A stretch of DNA of 36,289 nt from JBKQHQ01 sp052148715 (GTDB taxonomy: Bacteria > Pseudomonadota > Alphaproteobacteria > Rhizobiales > Xanthobacteraceae), in assembly GCA_052148715.1 (NCBI GenBank), contig JBKQHQ010000135.1:1-36289 (forward strand), given 5' to 3'. Each line of letters begins with the position of its first letter. The first letter of the stretch is position 1. The position numbers and the translations under genes are program-made. Positions 1-7,694 of this stretch are shown piece after piece. The notes under the pieces are model-generated. The model saw only the letters and a program-made list of their open reading frames with translations. It searched no databases and had not been told where the DNA came from.

Positions 1-630
1 GCCGACAAGCGGGCCATCGGCATCGGCATGGATGTGACGAACGAAGCGCAGGTCGATGCCGGGATGGCCAAGGTGGTCAGCACCTTTGGTCGCATCGACA
101 TTCTCGTCAGCAATGCCGGCATTCAGACCGTTGCGCCGCTCGACCAGTTCGACTTCTCGAAATGGAAACAGCTGCTGGCCATCCATCTCGACGGCGCCTT
201 CCTGACGACGCGCGCCGCGCTGCAGCAGATGTACAAGCAAGGCACCGGCGGCAGCATCATCTATATGGGCTCGGTCCATTCGAAGGAGGCTTCCGCGCTC
301 AAGGGGCCCTACGTGACCGCCAAGCATGGCCTCATCGGTCTCGCCAAGGTGGTCGCCAAGGAAGGCGCCAAGCACGGCGTCCGCGCCAACGTCATCTGCC
401 CCGGCTTCGTCCGCACGCCGCTGGTCGACAAGCAGATCCCCGAACAGGCCAAGGAGCTCGGAATCTCCGAGGCGGACGTGATCAAGAACGTGATGCTCAA
501 GGAGACGGTCGACGGCGAGTTTACGACAGTCCAGGACGTAGCCGAGGCCGCCTTGTTCTTCGCCGCATTCGAATCGAACGCGCTGACCGGGCAGTCGTTG
601 GTCGTCAGCCACGGCTGGTTCATGCAGTAA
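1..630 (+). CDS. 3-hydroxybutyrate dehydrogenase-type SDR, 5' end missing
   Basis: This is an NAD-dependent short-chain dehydrogenase/reductase, probably the cytosolic enzyme that interconverts (R)-3-hydroxybutyrate and acetoacetate in polyhydroxybutyrate and ketone-body metabolism. The frame is open from base 1, so the start codon and the N-terminal glycine-rich NAD motif lie outside the window; 209 residues are visible. The SDR NAG motif is near visible residue 38, the catalytic Ser is in GSVHS (about 91), and YVTAK gives Tyr104 and Lys108. The block ICPGFVRTPLVDKQIP and the C-terminus GQSLVVSHGWFMQ are typical of the 3-hydroxybutyrate dehydrogenase subgroup. The next gene is convergent and 63 bases away. 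The SDR call is certain; the substrate is known only from family resemblance. Confidence 0.88.
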   Translation, partial: ADKRAIGIGMDVTNEAQVDAGMAKVVSTFGRIDILVSNAGIQTVAPLDQFDFSKWKQLLAIHLDGAFLTTRAALQQMYKQGTGGSIIYMGSVHSKEASALKGPYVTAKHGLIGLAKVVAKEGAKHGVRANVICPGFVRTPLVDKQIPEQAKELGISEADVIKNVMLKETVDGEFTTVQDVAEAALFFAAFESNALTGQSLVVSHGWFMQ

Positions 631-693
631 CGTTGGCGGAGTTGAACAACGGGCGGCCGCGTGGCGCCAATCTGAAAATCCAGGCGCACTATT

Positions 694-1590
694 TCAGGCG
701 GCCGCCGTCGCCCCTTCGATGCGGTTTGTTGGCGACCGTCGGTGTAATGCGAGCGTCAGGCAGCAGGCGGATCCGCCGCTGCGCAGGAAGGAATCCAATG
801 GAGTCGGGCGCACGCGGTAGCCTCTTTCGGCGAGCTCGGCGCGCAGCTTTTCGCTGCACCGGGAAAGTAGCACCATATCGCCGAGGCAGACCGCATTGGC
901 GGCGAACAGCTTGGCGTCCTGCGAGGTGATCTCGATGCGCAGCTCGCGCGCGACCCGTGCCCGGATCTCGGTCCTTCCGGCCGGCGTGAAGGCGCCTGGA
1001 ACATACATCACCTCGCCGCGCGGCAGTGGCAGGAGCGCCGTGTCCATGTGATAGAAGCGTGGGTCGATGAGTTCGAGCGCGACGGCGTGCGTGCCGAAGA
1101 TTTCCTCGACCACCGCGCGCGCGGCGCGGTCGGAACGGGGACCGTAGCCCATCCAGAACAGTTTGCGACTCGCGTCGAAGACGCAGTCGCCAGCGCCTTC
1201 GAGCACGATGCCGTCTGGCAGGCGGGTGATCGAATGCACCACGCCGCGGGCCTTGAGCGCGCGAAACGCCGCCTCGAAATGTGGCTCTTCGGCTTGCCGC
1301 TGCGGATGCCGGAACCGTGCCAAAAGCGCGGTGCCGTTAAGGACGACGGCGGCGTTGGCCGTGAAGACCAGATCGGGCAGGGCGGGCACCGCGGGAACGA
1401 ACTCGATGGTCGCACCAAGCGCGATGAGCTCGCGGTGGAGCGCACTCCATTGCCCCGCCGATGCGGCGGTAAGCACGCGGTCCTCGCGCGCCCAGCTTTT
1501 CGGGTCCATCCACGGATTGATGGCATAGAGAACCGCGAAGTGCTCCGGGCGGCACATGAGCAAATGCGCGCCAGACTGCGATGTGGTCAT
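694..1590 (-). CDS. Amidinotransferase-fold hydrolase (DDAH / citrulline- or arginine-hydrolase type)
   Basis: A 298-residue protein of the guanidine-modifying (beta/alpha propeller) superfamily that includes dimethylargininase, CtlX citrulline hydrolase and arginine dihydrolase. Family blocks are visible: FTANAAVVL near the N-terminus, EGAGDCVFD, the catalytic His in DPRFYHMDT (H181), NAVCLGDMVLLS, and the nucleophile Cys in SGGSACCLT (C277, immediately before Leu-Thr). The reading frame is open further upstream, but that stretch lies inside the aminotransferase gene; the ATG at 1588-1590 gives the usual family start. It follows the ornithine aminotransferase gene on the same strand with 28 bases between them. 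This suggests it makes ornithine (or citrulline) from arginine, citrulline or methylarginine for the aminotransferase to consume. The exact substrate cannot be read from the sequence. Confidence 0.83.
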   Translation of the reverse strand: MTTSQSGAHLLMCRPEHFAVLYAINPWMDPKSWAREDRVLTAASAGQWSALHRELIALGATIEFVPAVPALPDLVFTANAAVVLNGTALLARFRHPQRQAEEPHFEAAFRALKARGVVHSITRLPDGIVLEGAGDCVFDASRKLFWMGYGPRSDRAARAVVEEIFGTHAVALELIDPRFYHMDTALLPLPRGEVMYVPGAFTPAGRTEIRARVARELRIEITSQDAKLFAANAVCLGDMVLLSRCSEKLRAELAERGYRVRPTPLDSFLRSGGSACCLTLALHRRSPTNRIEGATAAA

Positions 1591-1618
1591 TCCACCCCCC
1601 GTCCCTTGACCAAACACT

Positions 1619-2842
1619 TCAGGCCGCTTGCGGGCGGCCGCATGACAATTCGATCTCGCGCACCACCTCCTCCAGGCGATCGAGCGCAAAGTCCAGATCC
1701 TCGCGTGCGATGATAAGCGGCGGTGCCAGGCGCACGACGGTCGCGTGCGTTTCTTTCGACAGCACACCTTTCGCCAACAGGCGTTCGCAGGCCTTGCGTG
1801 CCGACGCAAAACGCGGATCGATTTCGGCCGCCGCCCACAGTCCGCGGCCGCGCACCTGTTTCAAGACGGGGCTGCGGATCGCGCGCAGCCGCCCGAGCAG
1901 ATGCTCGCCAAGCTCGCGGCTGCGCTCCACGAGCCCCTCGTCGCGAATGACCCGCAACGCCTCCAACCCGACTGCGGCCGCCAACGGATTTCCGCCAAAG
2001 GTCGAGCCGTGTGATCCCGGGGTGAAAACGTTCATGACCTCGCGGCGAGCCGCGAACGCCGAGACCGGCAGGACGCCGCCGCCGAGGGCCTTGCCCAAGA
2101 TAAGCCCGTCGGGTTGGATGTTCTCGTGCTGGAAGGCGAACCATGCGCCGGTGCGGCCAAGCCCCGACTGAACCTCATCGATGATCAGCAGGACGCGATG
2201 GGCGTCGCAGAGGCGCCGCAGACCCGCGAGAAATCCCGGCGGTGGAACGATGATGCCCGCTTCGCCTTGGATCGGCTCCATCAGTACCGCGGCAGTGTCC
2301 GGTGTGATCGCCCGCTCGATGGCGGCAAGATCGCCAAAAGGCACTGAGCGGAAGCCAGGCGCAAACGGTCCAAAGCCATCGCGGTAGTCCGCCTCCGACG
2401 AGAAGCCGACGATCGTCGTCGTGCGGCCGTGAAAATTGCCGTCGGCCACGATGATCTCGGCGCGGTCCTTTGCCACGCCTTTGACGCGGTAGCCCCAACG
2501 GCGCGCGGCCTTGATGGCGGTTTCGACCGCTTCGGCGCCGGTATTCATCGGCAGGGCCGCATCAAGCGTGCTCAGTCGGCAGATCTCGGCGAGAAACGGC
2601 CCCAGACGGTCATTGTAAAAGGCGCGGGAGGGAACCGCGAGACGGCGCGCCTGGGCTTCGAGCGCCGCGAGAATGCGAGGATGGGCGTGACCGTGGCTCA
2701 CGGCCGAGTAGGCGCTCATCATGTCGACGTAGCGCCGGCCGCTCACGTCCCACAGATACGCACCTTCGCCCCGCGCGAGGACCACCGGGAGCGGTTCGTA
2801 ATTACAGGCGCTGTATTGCTCCTCGAGCTTGATCGTATTCAT
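1619..2842 (-). CDS. rocD: Ornithine aminotransferase
   Basis: A PLP-dependent class III aminotransferase of 407 residues, the usual length for ornithine-oxo-acid transaminase, which converts ornithine and 2-oxoglutarate to glutamate-5-semialdehyde and glutamate in the cytosol. Visible landmarks are the N-terminal NYEPLPVVLARGEG block typical of ornithine aminotransferases, SAVSHGHAHPRI, NTGAEAVETAIK (phosphate binding), the Asp of IIDEVQSGLGRTG and the Schiff-base Lys in LGKALGGG (K251). I chose the ATG at 2840-2842 because GGAGGGG lies 4-5 bases before it; the ATG 18 bases further upstream would place that ribosome site inside the coding region. Its neighbours are the hydrolase downstream and an Lrp/AsnC regulator upstream on the same strand, a typical arginine/ornithine catabolic arrangement. 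Confidence 0.92.
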   Translation of the reverse strand: MNTIKLEEQYSACNYEPLPVVLARGEGAYLWDVSGRRYVDMMSAYSAVSHGHAHPRILAALEAQARRLAVPSRAFYNDRLGPFLAEICRLSTLDAALPMNTGAEAVETAIKAARRWGYRVKGVAKDRAEIIVADGNFHGRTTTIVGFSSEADYRDGFGPFAPGFRSVPFGDLAAIERAITPDTAAVLMEPIQGEAGIIVPPPGFLAGLRRLCDAHRVLLIIDEVQSGLGRTGAWFAFQHENIQPDGLILGKALGGGVLPVSAFAARREVMNVFTPGSHGSTFGGNPLAAAVGLEALRVIRDEGLVERSRELGEHLLGRLRAIRSPVLKQVRGRGLWAAAEIDPRFASARKACERLLAKGVLSKETHATVVRLAPPLIIAREDLDFALDRLEEVVREIELSCGRPQAA

Positions 2843-2909
2843 GAGCCCCTCCAATGACATAGTATGCCGCGAGTCGCACCGCCGGTGCGGCCGAAGCCCG
2901 CGCCGTTTT

Positions 2910-2927
2910 CGACAGATTCGGCTGTCG
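2910..2927. promoter_or_regulatory. Inverted repeat upstream of ornithine aminotransferase (candidate Lrp-type operator)
   Basis: CGACAG and CTGTCG form a perfect 6-base dyad around a 6-base spacer, 68-85 bases before the aminotransferase start. GGCTGTCGC recurs at 2951-2959, inside a second weaker dyad (CGGAA at 2944, TTCCG at 2960). Lrp/AsnC proteins often bind such dyads in front of the genes they control, and one is encoded just upstream. Binding is inferred. Confidence 0.35.
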
Positions 2928-3028
2928 CACTGATCGATGACGACGGAAACGGCTGTCGCTTCCGGGGCTCGATGGAGCGAAGGGAGGTGGGCTATCGAGG
3001 CCAGCCAACGCTGTGGGCGACCACGTGT

Positions 3029-3532
3029 TTAGCCCGGTCTTCGGACAAGCAGTGAGGCTGGATATCCGACGAAGCGGCGCACGGGCCGTAGTGCGATATG
3101 GCTCACGATGCGGGCGACGCCAATATTCGGATCGTCGAGCAAGGCGGAGGTCAGGGCTTCATAGCGGGCAAGATCGGCGCACACGAAACGCGCAAGGTAG
3201 TCGACTGCGCCGCTCACCTCCCAGCATTCGACGAGCTCATCGATCCGCGCCAAAAGGTGCTCGAACTGGTCCTTGCGCCGTCCCTGCTTCTCCACCGCGA
3301 TCTCGGCAAAGACGCAGACCGGCTGCGACAAGCGATCGAGGTCGAGCACGGCCTGATAGCCGGCGATGATCCGCGCAGCCTCGAGCCGCCGCACGCGCTC
3401 AAGGCAGGGCCTTGCCGAGAGTCCAACGGTCTCACCGAGTTTTTGCATCGTCATGCGCCCATTGCGCTGGAGGGCGGCCAGGATCTTGAGATCGATCTGA
3501 TCGAGTGCCGGAGGGCGCCTTTGGACCATCAT
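3029..3532 (-). CDS. Lrp/AsnC-family transcriptional regulator
   Basis: A 167-residue DNA-binding regulator. The N-terminal helix-turn-helix has the family pattern DQIDLKILAALQRNGR followed by MQKLGETVGLSARPCLERVRRLE. The C-terminal half is the ligand-sensing and oligomerising RAM domain, with WEVSGAVDYLARFVCADLARYE. Lrp/AsnC proteins sense amino acids, and the two genes next on the strand degrade ornithine and a related guanidino or ureido compound, so it is probably their local activator. The start is uncertain: two consecutive ATGs at 3527-3532 suit the family length, and an in-frame TTG at 3560-3562 would add ten residues. No strong ribosome site separates them. Confidence 0.88.
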   Translation of the reverse strand: MMVQRRPPALDQIDLKILAALQRNGRMTMQKLGETVGLSARPCLERVRRLEAARIIAGYQAVLDLDRLSQPVCVFAEIAVEKQGRRKDQFEHLLARIDELVECWEVSGAVDYLARFVCADLARYEALTSALLDDPNIGVARIVSHIALRPVRRFVGYPASLLVRRPG

Positions 3533-3634
3533 GGGCTCGGGAGGCAATGAAACCGCTGCCAAGCAGCAAGACGCGAACGGGCTGATTCTTCAACCGGCCA
3601 CGCAGCACCGTCGACACCAACGGGTATTTCTAAT

Positions 3635-3652
3635 CGAATTTAAACCAATTCG
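3635..3652. promoter_or_regulatory. Inverted repeat upstream of the Lrp/AsnC gene
   Basis: CGAATT and AATTCG form a perfect 6-6-6 dyad about 103 bases before the regulator's ATG, inside an AT-rich patch that stands out from GC-rich surroundings. It has the same geometry as the dyad before the aminotransferase but different bases. It may be an autoregulatory site or part of the promoter; this is inference only. Confidence 0.3.
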
Positions 3653-3716
3653 GGGCTCCGTTACGATCATTTGCGGCGAGGATCGTCGAAGGACACAGAG
3701 CAGGTTGGCGCAGCGC

Positions 3717-3755
3717 GGCGGATGACGGCGGAGCCTCTGTCACCCGTCGTCCGCC
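3717..3755. other. Hairpin downstream of the substrate-binding-like gene
   Basis: GGCGGATGACGG pairs with CCGTCGTCCGCC except for one wobble or mismatch, with a 15-base loop, starting 14 bases past the minus-strand stop codon at 3769. No T-run follows on either strand, so it is at best a weak or factor-assisted terminator. Confidence 0.3.
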
Positions 3756-3768
3756 ATCCGCCATCCGC

Positions 3769-4644
3769 TCAAGGTGCCAGCCTGATCACGGATTCCTCGT
3801 ATTGGCCAGAGCCCATTCCGGTGTCGGCGAAGATGCCGTGATCGGCGATCCATTTGAAGGTCTCGTCGTACACCTCCTTGGTATACGGCTCGAAGACCAA
3901 CCGCTCACCCGGGCCCCAGCGGCGGGTGTCCATCATGGCGTGATAGCGCAGCGGGAATTCATTCTTGTAGTAGTGGGTGTAAAGGTCGGGCCGCAGGTCG
4001 ATGTCGCGCTGCGCGCGCCGCAATGCGCGGAAGAATTTGCGCAGATCCTCCGGATCCGGATCGCCGTTGATCATGGTCGCGATCATGAACGTGGTGTCGA
4101 TGATCTTGCGGAAGCCGAGTTGCTCGGCGAAGTAGTACGGACCGCTGAACAAGGCCGATGCCGGCGCCTTGCCTTTGAGCAGATTCTCCATCCGCTTGAA
4201 CAGCATGCCGTCGGCGAATGACAGATTGATCTTGTCCGCCGGCATGTATTGCTCAAGCGCCTGGATGGTGGAGTAGTGGCTGCCGGATTGGTAGCCGACC
4301 GCGATTGGCACGCCGTCCAGATCCTCGGGTTGCTTGATCGGCGAATCGGCAGGCACGAACACGGCTGACGGGGCCACTGAGTAGACATCGGCATAAAGCC
4401 GGCCTTTGCCTTTAGACGCCGCAACGCCGACGGTCCAATGGCAGGCGCAGCTGACATTGGATTCGCGGCCTTTTTCGAAGGATTGAAACGCGCCGACCTT
4501 GTCGCCCTTGTAATGGTGTTGGCCGTCGGTCGACTGGATCAGCTCGCGAAAAATATAGTCGAGGCCTTCGTCCTTGAAGTAGCCCTTTTCCTCGGCAACC
4601 CATTCCTGCAGCCGAAAGTGCGGCTCGATCATGAACTTGCCCAT
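3769..4644 (-). CDS. NMT1/THI5- or ABC-type substrate-binding-like protein without signal peptide
   Basis: A 291-residue protein with the fold of periplasmic substrate-binding proteins of the nitrate/sulfonate/NMT1 class. Typical blocks are EWVAEEKGYFKDEGLDY at the N-terminus, DSPIKQPEDLDGVPIAVGY between the two lobes, and an ALEQYMPADKI helix. It starts directly with MGKFMIEPHF and shows no signal peptide or lipobox, so it appears cytosolic unless the start is wrong. A CACHW cluster (C66, C68, H69) is unusual for a plain binding protein. It is the second gene after a GntR/FadR-type regulator on the same strand, with 67 bases between. No permease or ATPase gene is adjacent. It could be a cytosolic sensor, an enzyme of THI5-like ancestry, or a binding protein that lost its export signal. 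Confidence 0.7.
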   Translation of the reverse strand: MGKFMIEPHFRLQEWVAEEKGYFKDEGLDYIFRELIQSTDGQHHYKGDKVGAFQSFEKGRESNVSCACHWTVGVAASKGKGRLYADVYSVAPSAVFVPADSPIKQPEDLDGVPIAVGYQSGSHYSTIQALEQYMPADKINLSFADGMLFKRMENLLKGKAPASALFSGPYYFAEQLGFRKIIDTTFMIATMINGDPDPEDLRKFFRALRRAQRDIDLRPDLYTHYYKNEFPLRYHAMMDTRRWGPGERLVFEPYTKEVYDETFKWIADHGIFADTGMGSGQYEESVIRLAP

Positions 4645-4711
4645 CGGTTCCTCCTTTAGAGTGTTGGCGTTCGTCGCAGCTGATCAGTGGGCCCGCGAGG
4701 AGCCGATGGAA

Positions 4712-5476
4712 TCAGCAGCAGTTTGGCTTCGAAGATCCTTGCGGGTGGTGCTCGGCGACGCGCCGGGCTTTGATCATCTTTACGTGCTCATCCATCAGAC
4801 GACGCGCCGATGCCGGATCGCGCCGCTCGATGAGCGCGGCGAGCTCCTTGTGCGCGTCGAGCACCCGCCGTGCGACGCTGGGCGTCAGGGTCCGGTTCTG
4901 CGAGGGCCATGAAACGTGCTGGAGCGAGATGAATTGCACGACCAGCACGCGGTTGTGCGAGGCCTCGGCCACCGCGAGATGGAACTCGCGTGAGGAGCGT
5001 GTATAGGCCTCGACGTCGTCGATCACGTGCTCTGCTTCTATGAGCAATCGCCGCAGCCGCGCGTGATCCGCGGAGCTGGCGTTCTCGGCCGCGAGCTCTG
5101 CCGCCATGCATTCGACGGCGCGCTGCGCGTCCAGGATCTCCGCGGCGGTGACCCCGGTTAGATCCAGTTGGACCGCCAGGGCTTCGGCGAAGAGACGGGG
5201 ATTGCCGCGTGCCACCCGCGCGCCGCCGCCTTTGCCCATCTTGATGGCGACGATGCCGAGCGCCTCGAGGGTGCGCAACGCGTCACGCGCAACGATGCGG
5301 CTCACGCCGTGGCGCGCCGCCAAGTCCTTCTCGGTGCCAAGAAAATCGCCGGGCTTCAACTGCTTGGCGAACAGGGCGTCGCGCACCTCGGCGACGATCT
5401 GCGCCGACAGCGAAGTCGAGCGGCCGGTGAGGTAGAAGCGGCCCGCGTTTGCAGTGATGCTCGCGTCCGTGCCCAT
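4712..5476 (-). CDS. GntR-family regulator, FadR/FCD subfamily
   Basis: A 254-residue transcription factor. Residues about 20-90 form the winged helix-turn-helix: QIVAEVRDALFAKQLKPGD, then GTEKDLAARHGVSRIVARDALRTLEALGIV. The rest is the all-helical FCD effector domain, with the metal/ligand pattern REFHLAVAEASHN and a late DEHVKMIKAR helix. Such proteins usually repress catabolic operons until an organic-acid ligand binds. I chose the ATG at 5474-5476; the frame stays open to 5548, but those codons would run through the operator-like palindrome at 5502-5529. The gene lies just upstream of the substrate-binding-like gene, probably in one transcript. Autoregulation is likely from the palindrome. 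Confidence 0.88.
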   Translation of the reverse strand: MGTDASITANAGRFYLTGRSTSLSAQIVAEVRDALFAKQLKPGDFLGTEKDLAARHGVSRIVARDALRTLEALGIVAIKMGKGGGARVARGNPRLFAEALAVQLDLTGVTAAEILDAQRAVECMAAELAAENASSADHARLRRLLIEAEHVIDDVEAYTRSSREFHLAVAEASHNRVLVVQFISLQHVSWPSQNRTLTPSVARRVLDAHKELAALIERRDPASARRLMDEHVKMIKARRVAEHHPQGSSKPNCC

Positions 5477-5501
5477 GGCCAAACTCTTTAGCCGCGATAT
5501 G

Positions 5502-5533
5502 CAAAAGATGATAAAGATATCATCTTTTGTCAA
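5502..5533 (-). promoter_or_regulatory. 12-4-12 palindrome overlapping a TTGACA -35 box
   Basis: CAAAAGATGATA (5502-5513) and TATCATCTTTTG (5518-5529) form a perfect 12-base inverted repeat around AAGA, 26-53 bases before the GntR/FadR-type gene. On the minus strand a perfect TTGACA (5533-5528) overlaps the distal arm, so a repressor bound here would cover the -35 region. TCATCT at 16-base spacing is a possible -10. Position and symmetry fit an autoregulatory operator; the bound protein is inferred. Confidence 0.6.
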
Positions 5534-5575
5534 GCGTCGCAAAGTCACCCTGACGGGGCGTGCCGCGAGGACGGC

Positions 5576-6844
5576 TCAGCGGCTTGATGATCTTTGCGGG
5601 CCCAAGGCGTTGAAGCGCGCCTTCTGCTCATCGGTGAGCGTGGAATAGAAGTCGTCCACGGCGGCGCGCACCGCCTGCACGCCTTGCAGCAACGCGTCGA
5701 GCCGCTTGGCGACGGCCGCGAGCCGGTCCGGCGGCGTGAGCGGAGTCTCGCCCGGGCACGACGCCTTGATCAGATCGGCCGCCTTGGCAGCGGCGGCCTT
5801 AAGGTCGTCAAGCTTGACCCGCTGACTATCGGTCGGATGCACTGCCCGCTCGATCGAGTCGGTGGGCCACAGCGTGACATCCGCCGCGCAGGCCGCCTGC
5901 GGGCTGCGCCGGCCGGACGCTGTCCCGCCATCGCCCTCATGCTCGCTGCCCGGCGCGCCCATGGCATTGAAGCGTGCTTTCTGCTCGTCGCTGAGCTGCT
6001 GGTAAAACGTCACGACCGCGGGGCGCACGATGCTTACGGCCTGAACGAGGGCTTCGACGCGTTTCTGCATCTGCTCGAGCCGGCCCGTCGGTGTGAATGC
6101 GATGCTGGTCGGACAGGCGGTCCGGATCGCCTGGGCCGCTTTGACGATTGCGTCGCCGAGCGCGTCAAGTGCGGCGCGCTGCTGCTCGTTGGGTTGCACG
6201 GCCTCTTGAATCTGATCGATTGGCCAACCGGTAACCTCGCCCGCCTCATTGCTGCAGGTCTGATCGACGCGTTCGGTCAAGGCGTTCAAGCGGGCGCGCG
6301 CTCGCCGGCCCCCAACAAATTCGCCGTAGCCGTACGGCCAGAACAAGCCTTCGTAGATGTCGTTGTAGCCATAGTCCCAGAATGGGTCGTCGTATTCGAA
6401 TTCGTAGGGCCAGAGAGAGTAATAGAAGAGATCACCGTAGGCATAGGGCCAGAACAATGGTCCAAACCACCCGATGTGGCCGCGGCGGAAGCCCGCGCGT
6501 GCAAAGGGATGGAAGGTATGGTTGGCGCGCAGCGATCCGCCCCGCGCGGCAAGCGCGCCGGTAAAGGCGGCGCGGGTTGAAATCAGGCCCGAACTAATGA
6601 TGCCTCCGTGCCGGAATGTACGCCCGAAAAATGCGCGGCCGAAATGTGCTCCGCCAAACCGGAAGGCCCGTCCCCCACCGAACCGGAGGCCGCCGAAATG
6701 GCGAAAGCCGCCGCCTCCGAAGTGGGCAACTCCGCCACCCCCGCGCGGACCTCCGCCGCCGCGGCGTGCAGCTGCGGCGGCGCCCGGGTCGGCCAATGCG
6801 GCGCAAAACAGAAGGCCGACCGCCGCGATGCCAATCTTCCACAT
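5576..6844 (-). CDS. Exported Spy/LTXXQ-like protein with two LTXXQ modules and a Gly/Phe/His-rich N-terminal region
   Basis: A 422-residue exported protein. It begins with a clear signal peptide (MWKIGIAAVGLLFCAALADP), followed by a low-complexity segment of Gly, His, Arg and Phe (about 25-85) and a Trp/Tyr/Asp/Glu-rich segment (about 120-165). The rest is two tandem helical modules, each ending in a near-identical motif: LSDEQKARFNAMG around 300 and LTDEQKARFNALG at the C-terminus. This is the LTXXQ signature of Spy/CpxP periplasmic chaperones, duplicated here. Cys pairs are present in both modules (CSNEAG and CPTS; CAAD and CPGE). I used the ATG at 6842-6844 because the longer frame upstream is Arg-rich and lacks an export signal. 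The role is probably envelope stress protection; the substrate is unknown. Confidence 0.8.
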   Translation of the reverse strand: MWKIGIAAVGLLFCAALADPGAAAAARRGGGGPRGGGGVAHFGGGGFRHFGGLRFGGGRAFRFGGAHFGRAFFGRTFRHGGIISSGLISTRAAFTGALAARGGSLRANHTFHPFARAGFRRGHIGWFGPLFWPYAYGDLFYYSLWPYEFEYDDPFWDYGYNDIYEGLFWPYGYGEFVGGRRARARLNALTERVDQTCSNEAGEVTGWPIDQIQEAVQPNEQQRAALDALGDAIVKAAQAIRTACPTSIAFTPTGRLEQMQKRVEALVQAVSIVRPAVVTFYQQLSDEQKARFNAMGAPGSEHEGDGGTASGRRSPQAACAADVTLWPTDSIERAVHPTDSQRVKLDDLKAAAAKAADLIKASCPGETPLTPPDRLAAVAKRLDALLQGVQAVRAAVDDFYSTLTDEQKARFNALGPQRSSSR

Positions 6845-7106
6845 GCCGTCCTCGCGCCCGACCGTTTGCCGAGCCGCCCACCCAACAACGCATAACATTG
6901 TATTTTGATACCACCATGCGACAATATGCAACCAACCGCTCGGCCAAGCGGTTAGGCGTGAGTGCGAGTGCCGCCGGCTAAACGTCACGACGGATGACTG
7001 GGGTTTTCGAATTCGGAGACGGGCCCGACCAATCATGGCGGGGCTTCTTTTTGGGGCGTGCGAGCTGAGCCGAGCTTGGCTAGCCCCAGCTAAGCCGTCT
7101 CGGAAT

Positions 7107-7460
7107 CTAACGGCACGCCAACTCGCATGTACGGCGGCGCGACGCGTTGTAGAACGAGGCACTTTCGCAATACCCGTTCCAATCACCATCGAGGAGTCTG
7201 ACTCGATCACCGGCGGTCCAGCCCAGCGCGCAGTCGCCGATGCCGCTGAACCAGGTCCCGTTCATCACGAAATCCGTGCTGATGCCGTTGCGGACTTGCT
7301 CGATGACGTGTTGCTCCCGCGGCAGAAAAGTCGGATGCCACCGGTGAACGTATCGATGCCGGTGATAAGTCGGCGGCGCTTCGTCCGAACGTGTCGGCGT
7401 GAACGCCGATAGTGCCAGCACCACGCCCAAGACCAACGTACCAATGGAACTCGATCGCAT
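7107..7460 (-). CDS. Small exported protein of unknown function
   Basis: A 117-residue protein starting at the ATG 7458-7460, preceded by a GGGGAGAG ribosome site. Residues 1-24 look like a signal peptide (MRSSSIGTLVLGVVLALSAF). The mature part starts with a His/Arg/Tyr-rich stretch (YHRHRYVHRWHP) and ends in a segment with four Cys (GDC, GYC, RRTCELACR) that could form two disulfides in the periplasm. I do not recognise a family. It is divergent from the gene at 7695, sharing a 234-base promoter region. Confidence 0.6.
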   Translation of the reverse strand: MRSSSIGTLVLGVVLALSAFTPTRSDEAPPTYHRHRYVHRWHPTFLPREQHVIEQVRNGISTDFVMNGTWFSGIGDCALGWTAGDRVRLLDGDWNGYCESASFYNASRRRTCELACR

Positions 7461-7694
7461 CACGCTGCTCTCCCCACGCGTCGCCGCAAGTCTATCGCCC
7501 CGGTTTCTATAGTGCCGGTTCGGGTTCGCCAATCGAATAGATCGCGGTGCGGCCATTCAAATGCCGTGATCGCGCGCTCGAAAGATCAGCGGCCGGAGAA
7601 ATGACTGGATAAGAAGACGAAACCGCCGGGGTAACGCTTCAATGACCCTGCGGGGCTAATTAGTGCTTGTCGTTGTGCGGCATTAGGAGAGGTG

